From positions 35,963,101 to 36,027,100 of the forward strand of contig CP099840.1 of the NCBI GenBank assembly GCA_030062745.1: 64,000 bases of DNA. The letters are read 5' to 3'. The notes beneath the pieces are model-generated. The model did no database searches. It was not told where the DNA came from and saw nothing but the letters and a program-made list of their open reading frames with translations. Origin of the DNA: Capitulum mitella. Taxonomy: Eukaryota; Arthropoda; Thecostraca; Pollicipedomorpha; Pollicipedidae. Numbering within the stretch: the stretch's first letter is position 1; each line of letters opens with the position of its first letter. This document shows positions 13,401-27,700 of this stretch, one piece after another. The position numbers and the translations under genes are program-made.

Positions 13401-15681
13401 CTCGAGAGTCACGCTCCATTTACTGTTTCCGTAATCACGGACCGCGCGTGTGGTTCGGAACTGTGAATACCGACTAATAGTCGAGCGGTTGCCTCACGAG
13501 TTGACCAGAACTAAATATTCCTATCGTGGGATCCTGGGCTCATTTTACTATAAAGGTGAAACCTTGCTATTACGTCACAAGCGACGTCATCGACTGCAAT
13601 AGTAAATGGTCACATTAGCGGAATGTGTCATTAATAAGCACGTCTCTGTTGCCAAAAGATATTTCAGCAGCCTTGAGATCAACGCCAAATTTCTGCTCTA
13701 ATCGTTGAGCGATTCTGTTGGGCTGCCACCATCTTCCCACAACTGAAAGCGATCGCGAGCTCAAATGTCTTCCGCGAGGCAGCCAAATGAGGCCCAAATG
13801 TTGCCAGATGTTGCCAGATCCTCTCGGCGCGGCCGCGATGGTCGCCTGGCCGTGATCTGCGCCGTGACTGCACGCGACAGGGCCGGCTAATCTCAGGCGG
13901 GCCCGAGGCGGCGGATCGCCGTGACGGGAGGTGCCCTGCCTCCGCTCAACTGATGACCGACTGAGCGACACGCTCTGCTTCTGCCGACGCGTCGGCGGCG
14001 GCATCCACCGGCCGGGACAGTGGTGCTGGTTCCTGCCTTGTGTGCTCCATTCATCGTATCGTACTCGGATGTCGGGGTCTCTTGCATGGAGCCTACTTGT
14101 CAGTGTCGAGAGCAGTGGACTGGGTTGGTGACGGCGACGTACTACTCGTAAAGCCCGCCTCTCTGGATGATTTATGACCAGCAGTCTGGCTGTTAAATTT
14201 ATTAAAGTCCACGTGCAGATCATGCTTGGGCCCGGAGTGCGATCACGTTCATGAGGCTCTACACGGCCGTGGCCAGCACGCGTCCGCTGAGATTTCCTGC
14301 GGAGATCCCTGGCCCAGGTCAGGCCCCGATCTGAGCTATCTGCCGGATCGGTGGCAGGGCTCCCGGTCCGGTGCGTGCCCACGCTCCGGTCCGGCCCTGG
14401 CGGCGAGGAGCCGCCGTCCGGGCGACCCTGGAGGGACGAGGACCGCCTCCTCTCACGGCGACCCTGGCGAGCGGCGCCGGCGGCCGCCTGAAGCGCCGCA
14501 GGGCCGGGCGGAAGCCGCCCAGAGCGGGGGAAGGGCGGGGCCGGCCGTCCCGGGGCCGGGCGCAGCAGACTGATCTGTCAGTGCCGGGACGGGGCTGGCA
14601 GTGTGAGCTGCACAGTACCGGGCACAGGGTGGGGCGGACCGGGATCGGCGGCGGCCGCCGGATAACTGTGGCTGACGCTGTCCCTAGTGGCTCGATCCGC
14701 CAACATGATGATCCTCGGAGGATCTCGGCCGTCCAGTCCGGTACCAGACGTGAAAAAATCCGCCAGCAGGCGCCAGTCGGCCCTGGAGGCCTGACACGTC
14801 AGTTCCCAGACCAGCGCTAGCTGAGAAAGGCCAGCGATTTGTCGCCGCAACATTTGCGACACGATGTTTTCCCAACGCAGCGACCGGACGGGCCGGTTTT
14901 TCCTCGCGGAAGCCCCGGCCGTCAGCGGCTTTACACCCTCGGGCGGCGCCGCGGCGGCGGCGCCGACGCCCGGAAATCCGCCGCCCAGCAGCGCCGTCCG
15001 ACGCCGGGAAGTGGCGCAAAGGTCGGCGGCTGACGAGCGGCGGCCGATCTCGCACTGCCGCGCCGCCCGCCGGAAGCAGGAACGGCGCCGGGCGCGTGGT
15101 GCCGAGGTCGGCCGACCGGCGTCGGCGGGCGTCGGCGGGCGTCGGCGTCGGGGAGGGACCGGGGTGCGAACGCGCCTTTCGGTGACTTTGATGCGGTGCA
15201 CTGGGGTCCATGTGAGAATGGCAGGTGATCTGAGAATGAAGTGGGCGGAGAGAAAGGGAGAGAGAAATGACGGAAGGACATAAGTTCGGTTGAGGGATGA
15301 GCCATACATCAGGTCTGTCTGATCCTGGTCCATGTAGTGCACAGTGTTTGGATAATTACTCTTATCAGAAGCATGGCCTGATTATATCTCGTCTCGTGCC
15401 TGATGTTATCTTAAACCGGGACATTTTTTGTTCGCGTTTTACCGCACCAACTCCTGCATAGTGCTTCCATGACCGGTGCAGCATTGTCCCAAATAAGGAA
15501 AACCTTACTGGTTATCGCCTTTTGCCATGTAACTGTATGATGCACCTCAGTTCCTCGTCGAAACACAGCCGTGTTGTGGGTATCTCTAATCGTTGTTTCG
15601 TATGCCCGTTTATGCTGAACGTCCGTTACGGCACACTACGCTGTCACGGCGTCGTCAATAATTCATGGTCTCGTGTTTCAG

Positions 15682-15717
15682 ATGGAGGACACAGTGATCC
15701 GGTGGCTCAAAATGCAG
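15682..15717 (+). CDS. Exon 1 seen (36 nt), Gly/Ser-rich lead
   Basis: TTTCAG precedes it and GTAAGC follows it. Read in the phase demanded by the next exon, it encodes GGHSDPVAQNA plus a shared Glu codon (G | AG). The ATG-initiated reading ends in the wrong phase for the next acceptor, so this is probably an internal exon. A signal-peptide exon must lie further upstream. Confidence 0.5.
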
Positions 15718-18700
15718 GTAAGCAGAAGTCCCTCCAAGGAGGCGACGCCGATCTATGATGCAGACATGCCGACACCGACCACACCATCAGACTCTGACAT
15801 AACGGACAACGCTCGAACTATAGCCACCACAAGGCGTACAGACATTACACCACTGGGGACACTGGACTTCCACTGGAATAGACAGGTGGACTGACTGACG
15901 GAGACCAAGATCCTACTGCCGGATCGGAGCGGTGACATACGGAGGAGGAGGTGGAGCTGGACCTGGAGTGGCTGTGGACTGGAGTGACAAGAGCAGACTG
16001 ACCCGTCATCGCCGCCGCCGCAGCGGTCCGGTGACGTGCACCCTGCAGAATTATGGTGACGGACAGACCGTCATGACGCATCCGCAATCGAAAATGTCAA
16101 GCGGCGTCTTGCTGGGATGAAGAACTCGGATGGGCTGCCAGCAGACAGGTTCTCGATCTGACCGACGTACAATACGGCAGGCTGCGATGCATGACGATCA
16201 TACTTTGGGTCTTGGAAGATAGAAGACTATTGGACACACTGCATGTTGCATGCTTGGTTTGAGAAGGTTGACGCTTTGCACGTATTTGACTCCTTCTTCT
16301 TGTCCTTTTCTCAGACTTTCTGCTCTGTACTACTTAATTTACCCGTTTTACAAAAACAAAACTTAAAACGAAAGCACCTCGTGACAGTTTCATGACTCAG
16401 TACGCAGACGTCCGAATTATTCTCCTCACAAACGTCACAATTAGTGTCGCCTGATTACCGATAATTATAGTCCGATATGATGGACGACTTTCTACGATTT
16501 TGATAAAGATTAGACGACCTAAACAATACGACAAATGCAGTCACACAATGTGTTCCATTCTTTGCGTAAGCTCTTCACTTTTTGGTGATAAGTGCTTTGC
16601 AGTAAAGCAAATTGTAAACGTTCTTGTAATGTTTACATTTTATTTGTAAAGAAGTTATAAGTTTCACCAAAGAACGGATGCTTAGTCACTCTTGTTTCTC
16701 TGCTTCCTGTAACAGTCTTGTTTCTCTGAGCTCTGTCCGCATTGGCTCCATGCCACCCTCGCCAAACCTGCCACCCAGTGATTAGACTCCTTCTCTCTGT
16801 CTCTCCTATCAGAGATCAGTGGTGCCTCCGACCAAGGCGCCGGATTGGCGGAAGGCGGTCACGAGCCGGCGCCGCCGATCTCAATAGATGACCTGACGTT
16901 CGGCGGCAGCGACCTCACCACCGTCACCTACGTGGGTTTTGCCGACTTCGTCACCACCATCGGCAGCACGGTGGTCGTGTTCATGCCCCGCACCCGCCAG
17001 GTCGCCCAGGCGCCGCCCAGCGTCACCAGGGCCGGCAAGGGCGTGGCGCCGAGCCGGGTGCCCGTCTTTATTCCCGACAAGCCGACGAAGGTGACGAAAG
17101 TGAAGACGGCGGCGCCCGAGAAGCAGAACATTGCCGAGCTCGACAAGGCGATCGTCGAAAACACCGTCAATGAGGGCGTCGTGGTGTCCGCAGTGCGACC
17201 CGTGGAGCTGCAGCCTGCCAAAGATGTTCTGGAGCCTGAGACAGCGTCCAAAGAGATCCTGACCACTCCAGCGACGCCTCCGAGCGAAGTTTATTCCACC
17301 GCCACAACGGAAATGTTCAGCACTAACGAGCTGTACCCGACTGGGCTGGTGACCTCCATCGGGGGCACGCTGGTGCAGAAAGACGTCACTACCGTCTTCA
17401 CCACCCTCTTCTACGGCACATTCATCAAGGACCGGTACGCCAAGGTGGCGAAGAGCACGTCCAGCATCTACCAGAGCACGCCATCGAGCGCGGCCGGTCC
17501 GGAGCCGACCGCGGTCCAGCCGTCGACGCCCGCCGCGGCCACCACCGCCGTCGGCGACGGCGCCGCTGTCGGCAGGGCCGTCGGCATCGGCGCGGCCGAG
17601 CAGATCATCGTCAGCAGCGCTGACGAGGCCAAGGCGGCGCTGGAGCGGCGCCGGCTGGAGGGCAGCATGCAGCCGTCGTCGGCACCGGCGCTCTTCTCAT
17701 CGCGCGCCGACGGCGAGGAGGAGAAGACCGTGCTCAAGACCTACTTTACCACCTACACCTACTTCACGACGGTGCTGAGCGACGGCACGAGCCAGGTGCG
17801 GAGCAGCCTGAGCACGGCCAGCAGCGTGGCGACCGAGCGGCTGCCGGCCGCCGCCGTCACGGCCGTCGCGACGCAGACGCGGTCCACCACGGCGACCGTC
17901 GACGGCCGGGAGGTCGTCTCCGAGGAGCACGTCACCAAGCTGGCTCTGGTGTCGCCCACGCCTACTCCGGCCGCGCCGAGCGATGCGCTCAGGTTCGTCA
18001 CCAAGACGTTCTTCACGACGTACACGTACTTCACCACGTCGTACACGGGCGACCGGAGCGTGATCCAGAGCCGGCTGGTGGTGAGCAGCAACGTGGTGAC
18101 GACCAGCGAGCCGGTGGCGGTCGAGCAGACGGGCCGCGTCGAGCCGACGGCGGTCGACAGCAGCGCGGCCGTCGTCGCCGCCTCCAGCGCCCTCCCCGCG
18201 GCCGCCGCTGCCGCCCTCCCGGCGGCGACCGAACCGAGCGCCCCCGCTGAGCCGGCCGCCCCGGCCGAGCACGCCACCGGGCTGCTCTCCTCGCTGGTCT
18301 CGTCCCAGGTCAGGGACGGCCTCACCACCGTCCACTCCACCGGCTACTTCGGCTCCGTCGTCAACGGCCTGTACGTGCAGATCGTGCAGAGCACCACGCA
18401 CGTCGTCGGGGCGACGCCGGCCTCGCCTTCGGAGCCAGAGGCGACCCTCGCCCCTGCGTCGGCCACCGCCCCTGTGCCGATCCTGGCCTCCGCGTCGTCC
18501 TCGCAGCCGCGGCCCTCTCGGACGTCGGCTCGTCAGACCCTGACCCCGGCGTCGCGAGTCAGCGAGCGGCCGCAGAGCGCCCTGCCCTCCGCGGCCCTCC
18601 GCTCGATCCGGACCACGCCGCTGCCGCCGGCGTCGCGGTCCTCCATCCTGACGTCCGCCTCCGGGCGGGCGTCGTCTGCGGCCGCTCCGCGCTCGTCCAG

Positions 18701-21700
18701 CGTCGCCAGGAGCTCGCAGGAGCGGCAGTCGAGCAGCCGCGGCTTCCTGCCGTTCCGCAGGCCCAGCAGCCGCAAGGCGGCCGGCCTCATGGCGCTGCTG
18801 GCGAAGAGCCGACAGCAGTCGGTGTCCGGGCCGAGCTCGTCTGCTCCGTCCAGTCGCGCGCTGTCCGTGTCGCCCGCCAGATCGTCCAGCGCGCGGACGC
18901 AGAGCGCGCGCGCCAGCGTCGCGAGCTCGAGGGCAGTTCCCGCCCTGAAGTCGTCGGTCGCGCCGAGCGTCGGCGCCGTCAGGTCCTCCGCCGGCTCCTC
19001 GGCTCCGGCCGCCGTCCAGGCCTCGGCGACCAGGCGCCGCGTCATCGTCAAGACGCGCCGCCCGTCCGGCGGCCTCAGAAACAGGGCACAGAAGAGGCCC
19101 GGCCTGAGGAAGCTGCTCACGGAGGAGAACGCCGACGCCAGGGCCGCCGTCAAGACGACGCCGCCGCCTCCGGTGGCCAGGTCTACCGCGGCGAACGAAA
19201 TCAGGGACGAGCTGCCCATCGACCCGACCGAAGGGCCGGAGGCGGAGACGGCGGAGGCGAGCACAGAGGCGGCTCCGGCGGCCCCGGCGGCCCCCGACGC
19301 CAGGCCCGAACAAAAGGCGTTCGCGTTCGGCCGGAGCAGGAGCGGCAGCGGAACTCGAAGCGCCCTGCCGCTGAGAAGGCGCTCCAAGCAGGGCGGCTCG
19401 AGAGGACTGGCCAGCCGGTTTTTGGCGGCCGCAGTCGCCGCCCCGGGACCAGCTGAAGAGGCGACAACAACGCCGCCGACCACCACCGAGAAGGCCGCCA
19501 CCACCGCCGCCGCCACCACTGCCGCCACCACAAGCACTACCGCTGACCCTCCCGCGGCAGAGCCAGCGACCGAGGCTCGGGCGGCAGTGTTCGCGCAGAG
19601 ACCCAGCCGGAGCCGGAACAGAGAGAGGCGCCTGCCGCTCACCAGGCGCAGGGGCCCGCGCAGGGGGCTGTTCCAGCGTGACCAGGACGCGGCCGGCTCC
19701 AGAATCGACCAGGTGTTCGCCGTCTCGCCGCTCTCGGGAGCGGCGGACGGCTCGGATTTGTCGGCCGAACACTCGAGGAAAAAGCGCCAGACGAGCTTCG
19801 GCTCGCGGACCAGGGGCCGCTCCTCCCTGCGCGACATCATCTCGACCAAGCCGAAGCCGGCCGCCGCCGAGCCGGTCGAGCCGGCCGAGCCGGCCGAGCC
19901 GGCGCCGAGCCGGCGCCGCGGCTCCACGCGCCTGAACAACGCCCGCCGCAGCCGGCAGCCGCAGCCGCCCGTCGCGCGCCAGGTGAGCGCCTCGCCCAGC
20001 CAGCCGGCCGAGAAGCAGCAGTTCACGCTGACGCCGAACCGTTCGCGCAGCTCGGGCGGCCGCTCGGCCTCGAGCGGCACGCGGCGCGCCATCCCGTCGT
20101 CGCGCGGCCGGCGGCCGACCGCCGCCGGCGACTCTGGCGGCGGCAAGGTCAGCCTGCGCCAGCGGCTGCAGCAGGCGCGCTTCGGCAGCACCGGCAGCCA
20201 GTCCGCGCCGTCGCGGCGGCCGCCGACGGCGAGCCTGGCGCGCGGCTCGACGCGCGGCTCGTCGAGCTCGCGCGGCAGCAGCTCGCGCGGCAGCTCGCGC
20301 GGCTCCAGTTCGCGGCGCGCCAACCGGCGGCCGTCGCTGTTCGCCTCGCGCGACCGGAACCGCGGCGGCAGCCGCACCCCGGAGCCGGCCATTGTCGACA
20401 TCGCGCCGACGCCCGTCCTGGAGGAGGGCTTCATCATCGTCGTCTCGGAGAAGCCCATCACCACGTCGATCCCGGTGGTGGAGAACGGCCGCACGCGCTT
20501 CAAGGACGTGCTGACGGCGTCGGCCGTGACGGCCACGCTCGGGCCCGACCAGTACACGGTGACGGACGTGGACGGTCTGCCGCGGACGCACGTCGGCGAG
20601 TCGACGGCCGTCGGCGACGCCGGCCTGGCCGAGGTCACCACGCTCTTTATCGAGCCGACCGAGATCCGGACGGGCGTGCTGTCGCCGACCCGGCTGCGCG
20701 GCCGCGCCACCTCCATCTTCTCGTCGTACGTACAGCCGGCGTTCACCGTGCGGCCGGAGGTGAACACGGCCGCCGCGCCGGCGCTGCAGTCGCAGCAGCT
20801 GCCCGGTCAGAACAGCGCGTTGACGGCGCTGCTGCGCCAGCTGCTCAGCGGCCAGCAGCCGGCCACGCCCGGCCTGCCCGGCTTCCAGAGTCCGGCGCTG
20901 GGCGCGGCGCCGCAGCCGCCGCGCCAGGCGTACCGCACCGTCAGCCACACGACCACCTACGTGACGACGCTGACCGAGTCGGCGCTGACGACCGTGCCTC
21001 TCTTCTTCCAAGGCCGGCGCACGCATACAGTCATCGTCAACTCGGATTTACAGGTGATCACAGCGACTGAGGTGATCACCTCGTCGATCCCGATCCCCGG
21101 CCAGACGGTGGCGCCGGCGGCCGGCCTCGGTGGCGGTGGCGGCTTCGGCGGCCTCGGCGGCTTCGGCAACAGCTTCGGCCTGACGCCGCAGCAGCTGCTG
21201 CTGCAGCAGCTGTTCCAGCAGCCGGCGCCGCAGCTGTTCCAGCAGCCGGCGCCGCAGCCGCAGCTGCCGCTGATCCGGCCGACGCGCGAGCCTGCGCTGC
21301 CGCTGGCGCCGTCGCAGCCGCCGCAGCTGGAGGAGCTGCTCCGCCAGGCGACCGAGGTGCAGCGCCAGGCGGCGCCGTCCGCGCCCGCCAGCTCCGTCGT
21401 CACCGTGTACGTCAGTGGCTCGCGGCCGGGCGAGTTTTTCACGCGGCTCTCCACGGTGTACGAGGACGCGCCGGCCGGCGGCCGGGTGCGGCGCGGCGCG
21501 GGGCCCACCCTGCCGCTGCACACGGCGACACCGGGCGGCCGGGCGGCCGGGCCGCTGCCGGCACCCCGCGACCTCAGCGCGCCGCCCAGCAACCACCTCG
21601 ACGTCTACCTGATGTCGGCCTTCAACGAGGTGGAGCCGGCCGGCGCGGCATGGACGGCCACGCAGACGCTGGAGAGCGTTGTCGGGCGGACGCCGGCGGC

Positions 21701-24700
21701 GCGACGCACCGTCGACTCGAGGCCATCGGCCACGCGCGTGCTGGTCCGGAGCACGGGCCGGCCGCCGGTCGGCGCCGAGGCGCGCAGCGGCACGCCGGCG
21801 TAGCGCGCTCGCGGCTCGGCAGCGTTCATCGACAACGACATCGCGGAACGTGATCATTTGGCCTCGCGAAAACCACAGTGCAAGGCACGTTGCAAAATGG
21901 CGTGGCTGGGGGAAAAGAAAACGCAAAAATTTCGTCGTTGGACGGGCCTTGATGCCTGCTTTGGGTGACATGAATGAATGGGAAACTTTGTTGGTGCCGC
22001 TGTCATGCGTCTGTCCATGGGGTGAGCAAAGCCGGTTTGAATGCAATATGTTATTGCAATGACAGGCTTCATTATAACTATCTGGATGTACATTTTTTTT
22101 GCTTTACCTGCCTTTTTAGTGTCCGCCTCTCTTTAAATTTGCGTCACGCTTTGACCTCTCTGTGCTTGCATCTGTCTATCATTTCCTGTCTATCCTCCTC
22201 TCCGTCGTTCAAACTTTCTTGTACTCTTAATATTTCTGTTCACCATCGCTTTAGATCAAAGCATTCGCGTCTATTTTATAACACCAGATATAGACACGAT
22301 TCATGTCAACGTGATCCTGAAATGAGTGGGGTCACTGTGCAGCTGGAAGAATCAATCATGACGCGCTCCAAGCGGCTGTAGAAACGTAATCACCTATGTG
22401 AAGGTATCCTGACTGTCATCGGTACGCAGAAGTGCCATTGTGGTACAGGCTGTTGTTATGCACCAGTGCAGTCGCCTTTGCAGACATATGCGCATGTGTT
22501 TCTACAATACATTACGTGAAGGTGCTCTCTGTTTTCAACAGGATTAACGTTACTGGACGTTTAAATATTCTTCGTAGGGCGGTATTTTCGTAGCATTCCG
22601 TTGTAAGCACAACAGACCCATTTTGCAGCCGGTGCTGATGCCTCCTTATGCGCCTTTGAAAAAAACAAAGCTCGTGCGTTTAGCTTCCCTCCATCGAACG
22701 ATTCATTTCATATGCCCTCTGTGCTCGAACATCTGAAAGGTACGCCTTCCTCCGTTTTTATAAGATGTCTCCGTTTTGTTGCGGAAAAACGTTTCTTCCC
22801 GCTTCTAATGCATGCGGCATGCATATTGCTCATGTGGAAGCGTGTTGAACAAGGTTCTGGCTCTGAAGCCCTGAGTTCCACATCATCTGTCTCTTCAATC
22901 CGCCTCCAACCAAGGTGAGGTCGCATTGTCAGTCAGTCCACACACATCGCAATCAAGGGGATGACATCAGCCAATCTAAACATACGAGTACACAGCCACA
23001 CAAAAGTGATAAGATCGCCGGTGTCCATGCAACATACCCAACAGAATGGATGTGGAGAAGTTTTATTGCATGGCCCATGTCTAGTCGACTTATTTAGTTT
23101 ATTTGTTCTTTTTTTACGCGAAATTTTCGTGCTCTAGATAACCCGATCAGCAGCATTTGAATGCACATCATCAAAAACGTATTTGTTCGTTTTTTTGTGG
23201 CAGACCTTGTGTAATTTTTCTTTGTCCATGGTCTTGCAAAGCAAATCTCGTTCGCCACTGACGTCGTCTTGTCGCTGCAGTGGCCGGCCAACAGGATTCC
23301 ACTGGAGACATGGACAGCTCTGGTGAGTGATGTGACATTTCGAATGCACGCTGCTACTGTTTTTTCTCTCTTTTTCTTAAGTGTTAAAAAAGTCAGGCAA
23401 ACCAGCTCTCTGACTACATCCGGGACAATGACAGATGCAAGCCCACCGGATGAAGAGCGTCTCACCTGTCAACTCTTAAAGTTTCTTCACCGTCTTTGTT
23501 AGGATTTGGCAGCGCTAAGCGCCTGTGCCCTCGCTGACCGCTGGCTACGTGGGCTCGGAGAAGATGAACTCACGCCATCCCCACCACTGCGGACGAGGTC
23601 CGCCTCTCACGTTCACCGCTCATAGGCCGGCCCGAGCCCGGTCAGCCCGGTCATGAGACAGAGCCGCACAGACGGGTCTGCACGCCGATGGCTTTCTGCA
23701 CGACGCTGGCGAAATGTTCGCGTTGAACCGGCCACCGTATTGGGAAACAGAAAACCTCCAGCCGTGAGCGGGGTTTAGCGCGCACGACATCCCAAATCCG
23801 GTCATGAAGGCTGTCAGACCACTGCCTGTGTAGTTCTTTTTGGGGGCGGGTAAAGGTGTTCGGCATATCTGTGCCTTCAAGGGCTGGAACGTTTAAAACT
23901 AAACGTTAGGGTTGGAAAGCTTCGGTAAAAACGCACAGAAATTCCTCATGGACGACTTAAGGTGTCAGTAATATGAGATGCGTGGGACAGTCCATTTTCT
24001 GCAGTCAAACAGTGCAATTTGATAGTTAATTTTGATTAACGTTTGTTTTTTCCTTGAAATTGCTCCAGACAATAACTCCAATCCATAACAGATTGCAGGC
24101 TTATTTTGTTCACTGGAAAAAAAGAATAGGTTCACCGAGAAGGAAAGTTTGGCTTTGGTTTCGTTTTCGAAAAGATGTCTTTCACATGCAATGACAGTCT
24201 TGCATCGCACGAAAAGAAACGATTAAAAAACATGCATATGGCATCTTCACGGTTGGAAGCATTTCAGCACAGTAATGTCGGGCAGGGATGCCGCATTTGC
24301 TTCCTGGTGATGCCGGACACCGCGGATGAGGTCGAACTTACGACGGTTTAATGTTGCAGGGGCTCTGGAACCTTTCGGAGAGAGTTTTGCTTCGTCCCCC
24401 GAGCCGGCCAGCAATCCAGCTCAGCCGGCATCAGCTGCCATAAGCCTTCAGGTAAGGAATGAGCCGAGGGCTGTCGCAGCAATGCCTGGCTGTGACCGGG
24501 CTATGAGCCGAGGGCTGTCCACAGCAGTGCCTGGCTGTGACCGGGCTATGAGCCGAGGGCTGTCCACAGCAGTGCCTGGCTGTGACCGGGCTATGAGCCG
24601 AGAGCTGTCCACAGCAGTGCCTGGCTGAGACTGGGCTATGAGCCAAGAGCTGTCCACAGCAGTGCCTGGCTGTGACCGGGCTATTAGCCACCTGCTGCCC

Positions 24701-27700
24701 ACAGCCGGTGCCGACCCTGGCCGGTGGGCAGTCGGCCGGCTCAGCGGCGACCTTGGCGGCGACCGCCCGCCTTCCTCGCCTCTCACCCCGTGCCCGGCGC
24801 GCCGGCTCTGCTCCCGCCGCCAGCCGCACTGTGAACGGTGCAACTTTCGCCGACCGGTGTCACGCGGCACCAATCCGATAGCCGTGCAGTCCGGTGCTGG
24901 TCGGCGGCTGGTGTCTCGTGCCATGCCGGTCGCCGGCACGCCCGGAACCGGCTCCGGCCAGCCGGCCGGCCGGCCGAGGACGGGGTCAGTCCCGCTCCCA
25001 GCCGCAGCCCCCGCGGCGACGGCTGATAGCTCCTGTCAACATTCCCTTCTGGTTTTATCGGGTAAAATACTGCCGTTCGGTGTTCAGCGGAAAGTTAACG
25101 TCAGATTTCATCTGAATGATGCCATGCGACGTTGCCTGATGGTGGTGACATTACCGCAGGCCTGCGACAATGCTGTTTTGCAATGCGTTGAAATAACTAA
25201 TCGGAGTCCGTGCAACCACGGAACCTTTCAGGAAACACTTTCGAAATCTGTTCTCTGAAAGACGAGCGCACAGTTATGACAAAACTGACAAATAACATGT
25301 CTGGATCTGGATGCATTCAGGGGTAGTCTGATTGGTAAGATTACCATGTGAGTCGACTTAACATCTACGTGAATGCCGAGAAATATAGGGGCGGGGCAGG
25401 ACGTAAGTCATGTGTACTTGGCGCTTCGGCTGATGGTTTCGGCAGACTAAAATCCCCTCATTCACGTCTGCACGAAGGGCGCAATGCCTCACTTTCCCAT
25501 ACACCCGCTCGCTGCCATGGCTTCAGGAAACCAATTTCGGGTCTGGTATGACAATAACCATCACTACGCTCCCGGGAAAAGTCCAGACCACCATAGCACT
25601 CCAGCAAAGCGCACGCTTTCATGATCAACCGCGACCGTGCATTGCCGAAAATTCAGAGGTTTTATAAACAAAGACTAGAACACCCCGGCTGCCGTTCAAG
25701 TCGACGCAGCGGGTTCTGCTGGTGACAACGCCGCCCAGGGCAAAATGGCCGCGGTTGTCGCATGTCGCACCCCCGAGGGATCAGGACGACAGGGGCTTAC
25801 TGCCCGCTGGCAATCGGATAACGTCACCCACGGCGACAGTACCTATGTAACACTTAGACAGCATCGGCGCCTTTTCTTATTATGAGTCCCGGGCTGTCAG
25901 TACTAGCGGTCCGTCTAAAGCCCACAGCGGCATCAGTCCTTAATCTCAGCACCGCCGTTGTGTCAGCTGGTAGTCCGTGGTCAAAGTCCTCCTTATCGTC
26001 AGCACTCTCACCGGCTGCAGCGAACCCGGGCGGAGGGAACATTGGCTCGAGGGTATTGCAGCTGGGTTTGTTCACCATGGTGCATGACAGAGTGATGAAC
26101 TCCGGGTTTGCGACACTGGCATTTACCCTATGGTTCTGCCATATATGGCAGTGTTGGCCACGACTGCCATCGTTTTTCCTTTATCTAGTCCTTGCGTTGA
26201 TTCCGCTTCGATTGTTAAATGTCAAGCTTGATAGCATATGTGTAACTACAAAACTTTCAGTGTGGGTACAAGGGGCCTCCCAAAACGGTGGGGGGGGGGG
26301 CAAAAACATGCTCTTTCTCTCTCGCCCGCCTACTGCACTGCCCCTGCACCCGAGAAATGCTCCGTAACCCTGCGTATGACCGTAAGCGATGCAGATGTTC
26401 GAAAGTTAGGGCGGGAAATCGTGCGATGGGATGTTGCTATTAACTGGCGGTGCCGCTGTTCTGTGACGTTCATCCTGGCAATGCCATCGTCTGTAATTAG
26501 CTTAGGCACTTATGAGCTTTTTCAAATGTTTTTTTTTCGTTATAAGCCGGTATCACAGAAGGGATTTAAATGGTGAACACACCCAAAGCCTATAATGTTT
26601 TGAGGTGTAGCTGACGTTATCAGAGGATTATCTGTCCCGCTGGACAGTGCATAAGCCACGCAGGCACGCAATAACGCCCGCAAACGGCATGGTCGTTGTT
26701 CTGGTGGTCTAGCGCTAAATCAGACCGCCAGTCACTGGTTATCCATCGTTAAAAATGTGATTTGTTTAAGTCATCACAGTCGGACCGTTGGTTCTCGAAA
26801 TAGGCGGGGCCTGGCAACAAGTAACTGGTAATCAGCGCTGCCGAAAATTCGTTACAAAGTCAGCCAAAATGCATGCTTTTACGTCCGACTGTGGGGTCAC
26901 TATGTCGAAACTGCCGCTAAACAACTACCTCCCTCTCCAGGCGTCATCGGGGCCCGTTCTGGCGCCGTCCCGGACACACGTCTACTACACGACCTTCACC
27001 TACATCAACCAGTTCCTGAAGGACGGCCGGACGGTGGTGCTCACCACCAAGGAGACGGTGTCGAGCGCGGCCACGCTGTCGGCCGGCGCGGCGGCCATCT
27101 CCGCCGTCCGCCGCGACACGCAGACCTACCAGACCACCTACACCTACTTCAAGACGGCCGGCCGGCGCGTCACCTCCTCCGAGGAGGTGATCACGCAGGT
27201 GGTGGTGACGGAGGCGCCGCGGCTGCCGGCCGCCGCGCCGCGGCCCAGCGCCGTCGCGCCGCCGATCGTGACGACGCGCGCCCCGGAGCAGCGGCCGACG
27301 CCCAGCGCGCCCGCCATCGACCCCAGCCAGCTGGGCAGCGACGCCGTCCGGCTGGCGGCCACGCGCACCTTCTTCACCACCAGCACGTTCTCCACGACGC
27401 TGGTGGAGGGCGGCACGACCACGGTGCGCACGCGCACCGAGGTGACGTCGCGCGTGCAGACCGAGTGGCTGACGAGCCGCGTGCAGCTGGCGTCCAGCGG
27501 CGCGTTCCGGCCGCTGGTCACGCAGAGCATCACCTGGCTCAGCGGCCTGTCGTCGGCCGCGCAGCCGGCGGTGGGGGCACAGGCCGGGACGAGCCCCGTC
27601 AGCGGGTCTCAGGTCGGGGCGCTGTCTGGCGCCAGCAGTTCGGCACAGCTGGCCGCTGACGAGGACGCGCCCGTGCAGACCGACTCGATCGTGATCGACA

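Larger units (their letters stand above)
1..15681. other. Upstream region without a supportable exon
   Basis: I found no exon here that combines a plausible acceptor, donor, phase and protein-like sequence. GC-rich, CpG-dense islands (about 600-1110, 2740-3160, 3550-4020, 6430-6800, 8290-8830, 9530-9730, 11900-12760 and 14350-15180) alternate with AT-rich sequence. Open frames inside the islands occur on both strands and have Arg/Ala/Pro/Gly composition, as expected of GC-rich non-coding DNA. The first exon and signal peptide of the large gene downstream could lie here or left of the window; I could not find them. No tRNA or rRNA gene was seen. Confidence 0.55.

Noticed and set aside
14578-15342. 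254-codon minus-strand frame
   Set aside because: GC-island composition only.
15682-15717. Start of the large gene at the ATG reading MEDTVIRWLKMQ
   Set aside because: Its phase does not fit the next acceptor, and no signal peptide follows.
18533-20767. 744-codon minus-strand frame
   Set aside because: Same exon shadow; no domain features.
17697-21026. 1109-codon open frame on the minus strand
   Set aside because: It is the shadow of the GC3-rich plus-strand exon; its residues are a monotone Arg/Gly/Ala mix, while the plus strand shows TTYTYFTT modules.
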